Made by a program: the position numbers and the translations under genes. The notes below the pieces were generated by a model. That model made no database searches. It saw only the letters and a list, made by a program, of their open reading frames with translations, and was not told the DNA's origin. Of a stretch of DNA of 12,059 nucleotides, positions 5,025 to 12,059 are shown piece by piece (the first letter of the stretch is position 1; the number at the start of each line of letters is the position of its first letter). The stretch is from Leucothrix mucor (GTDB taxonomy: Bacteria > Pseudomonadota > Gammaproteobacteria > Thiotrichales > Thiotrichaceae): contig DRMS01000487.1 of the NCBI GenBank assembly GCA_011322515.1, forward strand, positions 1-12,059. Direction: 5' to 3'.

Positions 5025-5843
5025 CTATGCAATTGATTCTATAATTAACTTATCATCTTCTAAATGAATCATTGCAGGTTTGCCCTTTAATTCTGTCTTG
5101 CTTTCATCCAATAGTTGATAACAGCCCGCAATAACAATCAATTCTGCCTCCAGTGAGCGGCAGAAAATACGTGCTCTTTTATCACCTTTAACACCAGCAA
5201 GGACGCGCCCGCGAAGAGGACCATAAACATGTATAGAACCATCAGCCATGACCTCCGATCCTGCACTGGTTTGCGATAGGATAACCAAATCACCATTTTT
5301 TGCATAAATCTGCTGTCCAGAGCGTATCGGGCGATTAATCGTTAAACCTTTTTTTTGCACTGTTGATTGGTTTATATTTTCGGCTAGCTTATCTGCTTGG
5401 TCTTCGCTAACAGGTTCAGTGGTAGTTGTTTCTTTCACCTGCTCTTGTTCAGATATAGGGTCAGTGGTCGTAGCATGTTTAGGAGGAGGGTCGATCACAG
5501 CCGCTTGGTTGGAGGACTGCTTTGGCGATGCACGCAATACATTCCAGCCTGCCGTCATTGATGCTGCCAGCATCGCATTAGATAGGTTGCGTAAACCAAT
5601 AGGTACAAAATCCATTTTGACCAGTAAACGTCGCAATGCGCGTAAATCAAGTTGCTTACCTTGTTCTTCGCTTAAACTAGAACAGTCCACTACCACAGGG
5701 CTTTGTACAAAAAATAGTGGTGCTTCATCACGCTTTTGCTGCAATGCCTCTTCTATTAAGTCGATATCAACTTCTTGCAAGCGCAATATGTTTAGCATCA
5801 ACATTTCACCTTTTAGCTCTAAAGCAGGTTGTGCGGTAATCAA
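5025..5843 (-). CDS. minC: Septum site-determining protein MinC
   Basis: MinC inhibits FtsZ ring assembly and is carried to the membrane by MinD. It has 272 residues, longer than E. coli MinC (231). The FtsZ-binding N-domain is about 1-105 (PALELKGEMLMLNILRL near the start). Residues of about 106-168 form a Thr/Pro/Glu/Gln-rich linker, which accounts for the extra length. The C-terminal beta-helix domain has RSGQQIYA (174-181), GDLVIL, DGSIHVYGPLRGR (201-213) and LEAELIVIAG (231-240). The start is TTG at 5841-5843, behind AAGGG at about ten bases. Homology to the E. coli N-terminus (TPIELKG) extends to residue 6, so the later ATG at residue 14 would cut the domain. It is divergent from mfd, with 175 bp between starts. 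Confidence 0.97.
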   Translation of the reverse strand: MITAQPALELKGEMLMLNILRLQEVDIDLIEEALQQKRDEAPLFFVQSPVVVDCSSLSEEQGKQLDLRALRRLLVKMDFVPIGLRNLSNAMLAASMTAGWNVLRASPKQSSNQAAVIDPPPKHATTTDPISEQEQVKETTTTEPVSEDQADKLAENINQSTVQKKGLTINRPIRSGQQIYAKNGDLVILSQTSAGSEVMADGSIHVYGPLRGRVLAGVKGDKRARIFCRSLEAELIVIAGCYQLLDESKTELKGKPAMIHLEDDKLIIESIA

Positions 5844-5951
5844 AATAAAATCCCTTCAATTTAGATTAAAAATTCATAAGGTTAGATAACTCTGAACGTA
5901 GTTTTTATTTATATTTGTTGTTCATAATAAACCATTTAGAGATAAATAACA

Positions 5952-5980
5952 TCGCAAGAAAGTATCCAAAAGAGTACAAT
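5952..5980 (+). promoter_or_regulatory. Candidate mfd promoter
   Basis: TACAAT at 5975-5980 is a good -10 box. The hexamer 17 bp upstream, TCGCAA at 5952-5957, is a poor -35 box. Transcription would begin near 5987, about 30 bases before the mfd start. The opposing minC promoter must also lie within 5844-6018, but no convincing match was found for it. Confidence 0.3.
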
Positions 5981-6018
5981 TTTGCGCTTTTCACAGAAAA
6001 CTAGCAAGGCATGCAGTC

Positions 6019-9000
6019 ATGGCTCACTCAACCATCACCCCCATTTATCCACCCAAACAAATAAATACGATTGACTGGGGGCAGTTACATGGCTGTGCAA
6101 AAGACCTAGTCATCGCGAATGCCTCACAGGAGTATAAAGGGCTTATTTTACTGGTAACGCCCGATAGCCAAAGTGCTTATCAAGCAGAAGCCAATATCCG
6201 TTTTTTTTCTGATATTGAAAATATTCATATTTTCCCCGATTGGGAAACACTGCCTTATGATGTCTTTTCACCACATGAAGATCTGATTTCTGAGCGACTT
6301 AAAACACTGTATAAATTATCATCGACAAAGCAGGGTGTCTTAATTGTCCCTGTTGCCACCCTAATGCACCGCCTCGCACCCACACACTATATTCGTGCCA
6401 ATACCTTTTTGCTGGAAAAAGGCGATACCCTCGATATTGAACTGATGCGGATGCAATTAGAAGAAACAGGTTATCGTCATGTCACTCAAGTCATGGAGCA
6501 TGGCGAGTACGCAACGCGTGGTTCATTGATTGATTTATTTCCAATGGGTAGCAACCATCCTATTCGTATTGATTTATTTGATGATGAAGTGGATTCATTG
6601 CGTAGTTTTGATCCAGAAAATCAGCGCACTATTAAACAATTGGATAAAGTTGAATTACTCCCCGCACAAGAATTTCCGCTCAACCCAGAAGGCATCCAAA
6701 CCTTCCGCACTCAGTATGCTGAAAAATTGGGTGGCGATCTAGCGCGCAGTCAGATTTATGACAATGTTAGTAATGGCAATCCACCCGCAGGGATTGAATA
6801 CTATTTGCCACTATTTTTTGAAAAAACAGCCACCCTGTTTGATTACCTCCCTGAAAAAACCTTGCTGATTTATAGCCATGATATACAGCCAGCGGCAGAG
6901 ACTTTTGCAACGAATATTGCCGAGCGCTACGAGCAACGCCGTCATGATATTGAACGCCCAATTTTAGAGCCAGACGCCTTATTTCTTACTACAGATCAAT
7001 TAAAAACCGCCTTTGATGCCTTACGGCGTATACAAACACATCACTACGAGCAGGAAAATACAGAAAATAGTTACAACTACCCCACGTATATTTTACCCTC
7101 CCTGTTGTTACAAGCACGGGCTGAATCTCCCTTAATATTGCTCCAACAATTTATGGCTGTGCATCAAGGGCGGATATTATTTACCGCCGAATCAGCGGGG
7201 AGACGTGAAAATTTACTCAGTCTATTACGTGATAATCAATACCCCGCCAGCACCAGTCAAGACTGGCAAAATTTCTTACAAGGAACGAGCAAACTTAGCG
7301 TCACCATTGCACCCTTAGAAGCGGGTTTATGGCTAAAAAATGAAGAACAACAGGGCGAACTAGCCATTATTCCTGAAGGCTTGATCTTTGGGCAAAAAGT
7401 ACAGCAAGAACGCCGCCGCAAACGTAAAGCCACCCGTGATGCCGAAGCCATTATTGGCAATCTAACTGATTTACATGAAGGCTCGCCTGTGGTGCATGAA
7501 GAGCATGGTATTGGGCGCTATAGGGGGATGAAAAAGCTAGAAGCAGGCGGTATAGAGCAAGAGTTTATAACGCTGGAATATTCCAAAGGTGATAAGCTTT
7601 ATGTACCTGTTTCATCGCTACACCTCATCAGTCGTTATAGCGGTGCCAGCCCTGAAAAAGCCCCCTTGCATAAATTGGGCACGGAGCAGTGGGATAAAAT
7701 TCGTAAAAAAGCCGCTAAACGCGCTCACGATATAGCCGCTGAATTATTAGAAATTAATGCTCGCCGTGCCGCCTTGCAAGGTCATGCTTATGATGTCAAT
7801 GAACTGGATTATCATGCATTTTCCGAAGCCTTCCCCTTTGAAGAAACCCCTGATCAAGCACAAGCCATTGATGCGGTAAAAGATGATTTAATCTCAACCC
7901 GTCCAATGGATCGCGTTGTCTGTGGAGATGTTGGCTTTGGTAAAACAGAAGTTGCCATGCGCGCTGCCTTTCTCGCGGCTAATGGCGGCAAGCAGGTTGC
8001 AATGATTGCGCCAACCACCTTGCTAGTGCAACAACATACACAAAACTTCCGTGATCGCTTTGCCGATTGGCCGTTTAAAATCGAAACGCTGTCACGTTTT
8101 CGCACCCTCAAGCAAACCAGAGAAACAATGGCAGGATTAAAAAGTGGCAAGGTTGATATTGTCATTGGTACGCATAAATTATTATCCAAAGACATTCGCT
8201 ATAAAGATTTAGGCTTAGTGATTATTGATGAAGAACATCGCTTTGGTGTGCGCCATAAAGAGCAGTTAAAAAAGCTCCGTGCTAATGTTGATATGCTCAC
8301 CATGACTGCCACACCGATTCCACGTACCTTAAATATGTCACTTTCAGGGCTGCGTGATTTAAGCATTATCGCCACCCCACCTGCACAACGTCATGCGATT
8401 AAAACCTTTGTTAAAGAATGGGATAAAGCACTGATTCAAGAAGCCTGTGCGCGTGAGCTATCGCGTGGCGGACAGGTTTATGTATTGCATAATGAAGTGA
8501 AAACCATTCAGAAAATCACCGATCAAATAAGTGATTATCTACCCAATGCGGATATACGCTTTGCGCATGGACAAATGTCGGAAAAAGAACTCGAAAGCAT
8601 TATGAAAGACTTCTATCACCAGCGCTTTCATGTGTTAGTTGCCACCACTATTATTGAAAGTGGCATTGACGTTCCCACCGCCAACACCATTATCATTAAT
8701 CGTGCTGATAAATTAGGCTTAGCACAATTGCATCAATTACGTGGACGGGTAGGACGTTCACATCATAAAGCCTACGCTTACCTGATTATTCCTAGTGAAG
8801 AAGCGATTACTGCGGATGCTAAAAAGCGGCTCGAAGCGATTGAATCCTTAGAAGAGTTAGGGGTAGGTTTCACCCTAGCCTCGCATGATTTAGAAATACG
8901 CGGCGCAGGTGAGCTACTGGGTGATGAACAAAGTGGACAAATTCAGGAAATTGGCTTCTCCCTTTACAATGAATTATTAGAACGCGCTGTCAAAGCCCTC

Positions 9001-9471
9001 AAACGCGGTGATCTGCCCGAGGAAGACGGACATGAAACCCGCACCACCGTTGATTTAGGCGCACCAGCATTAATCCCAGATGATTACCTGCCTGATGTAC
9101 ATAATCGCCTAATACTCTATAAACGTATTGCTAACACCCAAAATAAAGAGCAATTACGTGATCTACGCGTAGAAATGATAGACCGCTTTGGCTTGCTTCC
9201 TGAGCCTGTGAATACGCTCTTTGATGTCACCCGTTTAAAGCAAATAGCACAGAAATTAGGTGTATTAAAATTGGACGTAGGAGAAGAAGGCGGGCGCATC
9301 GTGTTTAATGAAAAACCTGCCATCGACCCCATGAAAATTATGGCGCTAGTACAAAAACGCCCTTGGGAATATAAAATAGTGGGGTCAGATAAACTCTATT
9401 TTGAAGTGGAGTTAGAGACGCTAGAGCAGCGCGTGCAGTGGGTTAAGCGTTTGTTTGCGGAGATTAGCTGA
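6019..9471 (+). CDS. mfd: Transcription-repair coupling factor Mfd
   Basis: Mfd is a DNA translocase that binds RNA polymerase stalled at lesions, dislodges it and recruits UvrA for nucleotide excision repair. The protein is full length at 1150 residues (E. coli 1148). The N-terminal UvrB-like module includes FPDWETLPYDVFSPHEDLISERL. The RNA polymerase interaction domain starts near residue 485 with VHEEHGIGRYRGM. The superfamily 2 translocase follows: Walker A GDVGFGKTE (636-644), DEEHRFG (737-743), TATPIPRTLNMSLSG, IIESGIDVPTANT and motif VI QLRGRVGRS (906-914). The C-terminal autoinhibitory TRCF domain ends the protein. The ATG has AAGG about ten bases upstream. It is monocistronic, divergent from minC and convergent with the YdjM-like gene. 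Confidence 0.99.
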   Translation: MAHSTITPIYPPKQINTIDWGQLHGCAKDLVIANASQEYKGLILLVTPDSQSAYQAEANIRFFSDIENIHIFPDWETLPYDVFSPHEDLISERLKTLYKLSSTKQGVLIVPVATLMHRLAPTHYIRANTFLLEKGDTLDIELMRMQLEETGYRHVTQVMEHGEYATRGSLIDLFPMGSNHPIRIDLFDDEVDSLRSFDPENQRTIKQLDKVELLPAQEFPLNPEGIQTFRTQYAEKLGGDLARSQIYDNVSNGNPPAGIEYYLPLFFEKTATLFDYLPEKTLLIYSHDIQPAAETFATNIAERYEQRRHDIERPILEPDALFLTTDQLKTAFDALRRIQTHHYEQENTENSYNYPTYILPSLLLQARAESPLILLQQFMAVHQGRILFTAESAGRRENLLSLLRDNQYPASTSQDWQNFLQGTSKLSVTIAPLEAGLWLKNEEQQGELAIIPEGLIFGQKVQQERRRKRKATRDAEAIIGNLTDLHEGSPVVHEEHGIGRYRGMKKLEAGGIEQEFITLEYSKGDKLYVPVSSLHLISRYSGASPEKAPLHKLGTEQWDKIRKKAAKRAHDIAAELLEINARRAALQGHAYDVNELDYHAFSEAFPFEETPDQAQAIDAVKDDLISTRPMDRVVCGDVGFGKTEVAMRAAFLAANGGKQVAMIAPTTLLVQQHTQNFRDRFADWPFKIETLSRFRTLKQTRETMAGLKSGKVDIVIGTHKLLSKDIRYKDLGLVIIDEEHRFGVRHKEQLKKLRANVDMLTMTATPIPRTLNMSLSGLRDLSIIATPPAQRHAIKTFVKEWDKALIQEACARELSRGGQVYVLHNEVKTIQKITDQISDYLPNADIRFAHGQMSEKELESIMKDFYHQRFHVLVATTIIESGIDVPTANTIIINRADKLGLAQLHQLRGRVGRSHHKAYAYLIIPSEEAITADAKKRLEAIESLEELGVGFTLASHDLEIRGAGELLGDEQSGQIQEIGFSLYNELLERAVKALKRGDLPEEDGHETRTTVDLGAPALIPDDYLPDVHNRLILYKRIANTQNKEQLRDLRVEMIDRFGLLPEPVNTLFDVTRLKQIAQKLGVLKLDVGEEGGRIVFNEKPAIDPMKIMALVQKRPWEYKIVGSDKLYFEVELETLEQRVQWVKRLFAEIS

Positions 9472-9491
9472 CTTGCCATTGCGTTTTTTGT

Positions 9492-9655
9492 TTAGGAAGT
9501 TCCAAGCAATGGTTTTACTAATCTTACTTGCCCTTTTGCTCCTGCTTGAATCATCTCAATCGTTGGATAGGGCAACTATGCGCCTCTTGAGATACTCTGA
9601 TCAGGAACAAAAAATCAGCGCGATATAGGTAAATTCATTACTTGAAACTTCCTAA
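9492..9655 (-). mobile_element. Family A palindromic element, copy A2
   Basis: A 164-bp palindrome starting 20 bp after the mfd stop. The ends TTAGGAAGTTCCAAGCAATG and, inverted, TTAGGAAGTTTCAAGTAATG pair with 23 of 27 positions matching over the full repeat. The core (CATCTCAATCGTTG...CTATGCGCCTCTTGAG) is the inverse of A1. Over its whole length it is A1 in reverse orientation. No direct flanking repeat was seen. As a long hairpin just after mfd it may also end transcription. Confidence 0.8.
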
Positions 9656-9677
9656 CTGGTCAGTTGTAGCATGCTAT

Positions 9678-9848
9678 TTAAGGAACGAGCACGGAATAAC
9701 TTCCCGAAGAGTTCTAACGCAGAATTTTTATTTCAGATTGGATGAACTCATAAGGCGCATAGTCACTCTACGTAACGAATGAGATCATCCAAGCTGGGAT
9801 AAAAAAGCAAGTTAGAGATCGGGACGTTGTTTCGTGCTCGTTCCTAAA
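9678..9848 (+). mobile_element. Family A palindromic element, copy A3 (different ends)
   Basis: A 171-bp palindrome, 22 bp from A2 and in opposite orientation. The central part (GGCGCATAGT.A.TCTACG.AACGA.TGAGAT) is the A core. The terminal repeats, however, are GGAACGAGCACGGAATAAC on the left and, as complement of the right end, GGAACGAGCACGAAACAAC. They match each other at about 26 of 31 positions but resemble the A1/A2 ends only in the first bases. The right terminus contains the TAG stop codon of the minus-strand YdjM-like gene. Confidence 0.8.
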
Positions 9849-10542
9849 CAGAGGGTAACATTCTATCCCATATTATTTGATACGTTTCTGCCGATAGAAG
9901 TGTGTTAATAAAAACGGTGGGGCTTGGTGATAATGAATAAGAGCCTATCGCTATTCCCATAATAATGCCTGAGCTAGCCCATTGTTTAGTGTCCACTATT
10001 TTCATTGCAGTACCAAAGGAGCGCTTTATACGGCGATTCATAAAATCCACAGAATAAATCTCATCGAGTGCTAAATGAATAATAAAGCCGTAGCAGACTA
10101 CCATCCCGATCAACCAAGATATAAAGGCTGTTTTGTCAAAAAAATTAAAGCTGATTGCGGTACTAAAAAGAGCGAAGGCGAAAGCGGCTATTAAGGAGTG
10201 AAAGGCGCCTCTATGCTTGGTGTATTTATGAAAAATCATCCAAATAGGGTAGCGAATAGTGGCGTAAATAATTAAGCCTATGACCCATAGTTCAACAATA
10301 GCTAGCTCATTTTTAGTGGAAAATATCCATAGAAAAGCAAGGATCATGCCGATTAGAGAGAAAATAATACGGCTGGGATAGGAGTGTTGTAAATCTACAT
10401 CGGGCAAAATACCTCCTATGCTTCCCGCTAGTGTTAGCAGTAGTGCATCGCTAGTGCCAATAAATCCAACTTGCAGACACAGTGTTGATAATAAGCCTGA
10501 TGCAACGGCTGCGACGGTGATATGTGTATTAAAATTTGCCAT
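9844..10542 (-). CDS. YdjM/DUF457-family membrane-bound metal-dependent hydrolase
   Basis: The 232-residue protein matches the family annotated as LexA-binding, inner membrane-associated hydrolase (YdjM-like, DUF457). The metal-site motifs are conserved: N-terminal NFNTH with His7, GGILPDVD (43-50), KHRGAFHS (109-116) and HLALDEIYSVD (156-166). Several hydrophobic helices (about 33-47, 58-75, 80-97, 116-135, 140-158 and 192-205) place it in the inner membrane. The substrate is unknown in the family; the LexA link comes from E. coli, and I see no LexA box here. The start ATG is 27 bp from the divergent DUF4340-like gene. The final codon and TAG stop come from the end of element A3, so the natural C-terminus may have been altered. 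Confidence 0.85.
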   Translation of the reverse strand: MANFNTHITVAAVASGLLSTLCLQVGFIGTSDALLLTLAGSIGGILPDVDLQHSYPSRIIFSLIGMILAFLWIFSTKNELAIVELWVIGLIIYATIRYPIWMIFHKYTKHRGAFHSLIAAFAFALFSTAISFNFFDKTAFISWLIGMVVCYGFIIHLALDEIYSVDFMNRRIKRSFGTAMKIVDTKQWASSGIIMGIAIGSYSLSPSPTVFINTLLSAETYQIIWDRMLPSV

Positions 10543-10569
10543 GATAGTTATTCCACGTAAAATGCGCCT

Positions 10570-11103
10570 ATGATAAAAACATTAACAAAAAAACGCTTCA
10601 TTCTTAATGGATTGTTATTACTCGCAATAGGGGGGCTGATTGGGTTTATTAACCAACAATCAAATCAGGTTATAAAAATAAATTCGCTTTATGACGAATC
10701 AATGGGGAATGAAATTCATTCTATCTCAATTTATCATTATAAGGCTGACTCATCATCTGATGATTCTACCATCAAATTAAAAAAAGTGGCTAATAAATGG
10801 CTGATTATTAAACCAATAGAGCGTGAGGCTGATCAGCGTAAAATTCAACATTTAATGACGTTGTTATCTGAACGCATCGATGCCTCTTATCCTGTCGCAG
10901 GAAAGGATTTAGTAACGTTTGGTCTGGATAAGGAGCGTGTGAGTGTGACTTTTAATGGCGTTAAAATCCAGTTTGGTGTACTTAACCCTATCAGCCATAA
11001 GAGATATTTACGCAAAGATAATACTGTTTATATTGTTACAGAGACGGTATATGGTTTACTTATCGGCGGAGTTACTGGTTTTATACTAGACTATTCTCAT
11101 TAA
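10570..11103 (+). CDS. Small DUF4340-like membrane-anchored protein
   Basis: A 177-residue protein of unknown function. Residues 1-9 are basic and about 10-28 form a single transmembrane helix or uncleaved signal anchor (ILNGLLLLAIGGLIGFI). This predicts a periplasmic remainder. The rest follows the DUF4340 pattern: a strand with a Trp (ANKWLIIKP, 74-82), then a charged helix with EADQRKIQHLMTLLSERI. Next come FGLDKERVSVTFNGVKIQFG (117-136) and KRYLRKDNTVYIVTE (144-158). Many DUF4340 proteins carry a longer, tandem version; this one is short. No ribosome site is obvious before the ATG. It is followed after 51 bp by the chorismatase-like gene in the same direction and may be co-transcribed with it. 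The family assignment is from pattern memory. Confidence 0.65.
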   Translation: MIKTLTKKRFILNGLLLLAIGGLIGFINQQSNQVIKINSLYDESMGNEIHSISIYHYKADSSSDDSTIKLKKVANKWLIIKPIEREADQRKIQHLMTLLSERIDASYPVAGKDLVTFGLDKERVSVTFNGVKIQFGVLNPISHKRYLRKDNTVYIVTETVYGLLIGGVTGFILDYSH

Positions 11104-11154
11104 ACTTGTCATTAATGTGATCATCCCGCTTTATAACTTAACAGCAATGAATAA

Positions 11155-12059
11155 ATGTCAGTTCCTTTTTCCATTCAGTTTCTTCCTGTAGAAAATCTGT
11201 CGGCGCTAGCGGCGGATGAAAATGTGCTTGCGGCTATTCGTTTTGCATCAATAGCGAGTATGGAAGATACGGATAAGCCACTTTTTTCAGTAGGCTTACC
11301 TAATTTGGCATTATCAAATATTGCCGAAGTTTGGTATAGCGACACACCTGTGAGTACAGCGACAACTGATGGTATTCAGTTAGCATGGAACGATGATATT
11401 TTATTTGGGCATTTATTGTTTGATGAGGCACAACATGAGAATACTGCGTTAGCAACCCAATATGCTTATGAGCTGATTTTAAAAACCAGTCAAGAGCACT
11501 CCTATCCTCATTTGTTACGTATTTGGAATTATTTAGACTCTATTAATAAAGATGAGCAAGGGTTACTGCACTATCAAGATTTTTGTTTAGGGCGACAACA
11601 AATACTCGATAATGAGGGACACTGGGATTATGTACCACCCGCTTCAACAGCCATAGGGACGAGCTGTGGTGGTTTGCAGATCTATTTTCTCGCGGCAAAA
11701 AAACCAGGAGTGGAGCTTAAAAATCCTCGTCAATCCTCTGATTTTTTATATCCACGTCTATACGGCCCAGTGCGCCCTACTTTTTCCCGCGCTTTAGTTA
11801 AAAAATGGAAAGACACCACGCATCTATATATTTCATCAACCTCTAGTATTGTTGGCTATGAAAAACAGCATATTGGGCAAGTACAACTGCAGGTAGATGA
11901 GGTGTTGAATAATATTGAAACATTAATAAAGCATGCTGTTGAAAAGAAAAATTCACCGATTAATAGCTTGACGGATCTTTCCTACTTAAAAGTCTATTTA
12001 TGTGATTTATTTATGCTCTCAGTAACGGAGGAGTTATTAATTCGTCGTTATGGTCGTCA
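11155..12059 (+). CDS. Chorismatase-like protein (FkbO/Hyg5/XanB2 type), 3' end missing
   Basis: The frame is open from ATG 11155 to the window edge (301 codons). Motifs I recognise from the chorismatase family, often labelled pteridine-dependent deoxygenase-like, are RIWNYLDSIN (122-131), YQDFCLGR (140-147), PASTAIG (162-168), NPRQSSDFLYPRLYGP (190-205), PTFSRA (208-213) and STSSIVGYE (228-236). Members hydrolyse chorismate. XanB2 of Xanthomonas makes 3- and 4-hydroxybenzoate for xanthomonadin pigment and ubiquinone, while FkbO makes a dihydroxycyclohexadiene carboxylate. The residues that separate these product types, and the catalytic Glu near position 335-340, lie mostly beyond the window, so the product cannot be named. 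A weak TTGTCA/TTTATA pair at 11106-11135 could give it its own promoter. Confidence 0.85.
   Translation, partial: MSVPFSIQFLPVENLSALAADENVLAAIRFASIASMEDTDKPLFSVGLPNLALSNIAEVWYSDTPVSTATTDGIQLAWNDDILFGHLLFDEAQHENTALATQYAYELILKTSQEHSYPHLLRIWNYLDSINKDEQGLLHYQDFCLGRQQILDNEGHWDYVPPASTAIGTSCGGLQIYFLAAKKPGVELKNPRQSSDFLYPRLYGPVRPTFSRALVKKWKDTTHLYISSTSSIVGYEKQHIGQVQLQVDEVLNNIETLIKHAVEKKNSPINSLTDLSYLKVYLCDLFMLSVTEELLIRRYGR

Noticed and set aside
5419..5889. 156-codon open frame on the plus strand
   Set aside because: It is antisense to minC and Cys/Ser-rich in the way expected from complementing a real gene.
7854..8195. 113-codon minus-strand frame inside mfd
   Set aside because: It is a shadow of the mfd translocase domain, which carries unmistakable helicase motifs in the plus frame.

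Overview
The window reads as a chromosomal segment of an AT-leaning gammaproteobacterium. The evidence is a complete minCDE set, ftsB-ispD-ispF of enterobacterial type, a 1150-residue Mfd, tRNAs closely resembling the E. coli ones, and a FkbO/Hyg5/XanB2-type chorismatase. Sulfur-oxidising (Thiotrichales-like) or methanotrophic (Methylococcales-like) lineages would fit the mix, but the genus cannot be fixed from this sequence alone.

Layout from left to right. (1) 1-235: the 3' end of a voltage-gated ion channel gene, + strand. (2) 362-567: tRNA-Val(GAC) and tRNA-Asn(GTT) on the minus strand, behind a very good sigma70-type promoter with a GC-rich discriminator. (3) 568-1167: no gene; it holds three palindromic structures. 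(4) 1168-2979, minus: ftsB, ispD and ispF, with a 240-bp insertion between ispD and ispF. (5) 2980-3448: a promoter candidate for ftsB, a B-family element and a smaller hairpin. (6) 3449-5843, minus: minC, minD, minE. minD-minE are tightly coupled, but minC is separated from minD by 500 bp holding two palindromic elements. (7) 6019-9471, plus: mfd, divergent from minC. (8) 9472-9846: two A-family elements filling the gap between convergent genes. (9) 9844-10542, minus: a YdjM/DUF457-type membrane protein. (10) 10570-11103, plus: a small single-pass DUF4340-like protein. (11) 11155 to the end, plus: a chorismatase-like gene cut by the window edge.

The genes are mostly housekeeping: septum placement (MinCDE), divisome assembly (FtsB), non-mevalonate isoprenoid synthesis (IspD, IspF) and transcription-coupled repair (Mfd). 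The chorismatase would divert chorismate to hydroxybenzoates (ubiquinone head group or aryl-polyene pigment).

The unusual content is between the genes. At least three families of short (about 140-170 bp), non-coding, strongly palindromic elements occupy almost every larger intergenic gap. Family B (three copies, ends GGCTACC...GGTAGCC) carries a nested CCCTTCGACAAGCTCAGG hairpin, and one copy is flanked by a perfect 8-bp direct repeat, so it is mobile. Family A (three clear copies and one decayed) shares a central core but has two different kinds of terminal repeat. Family C is a single copy. One B copy supplies the last nine codons and the stop of ispF, and one A copy supplies the stop codon of the YdjM-like gene. 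No CRISPR array, transposase, prophage or defence system was found.
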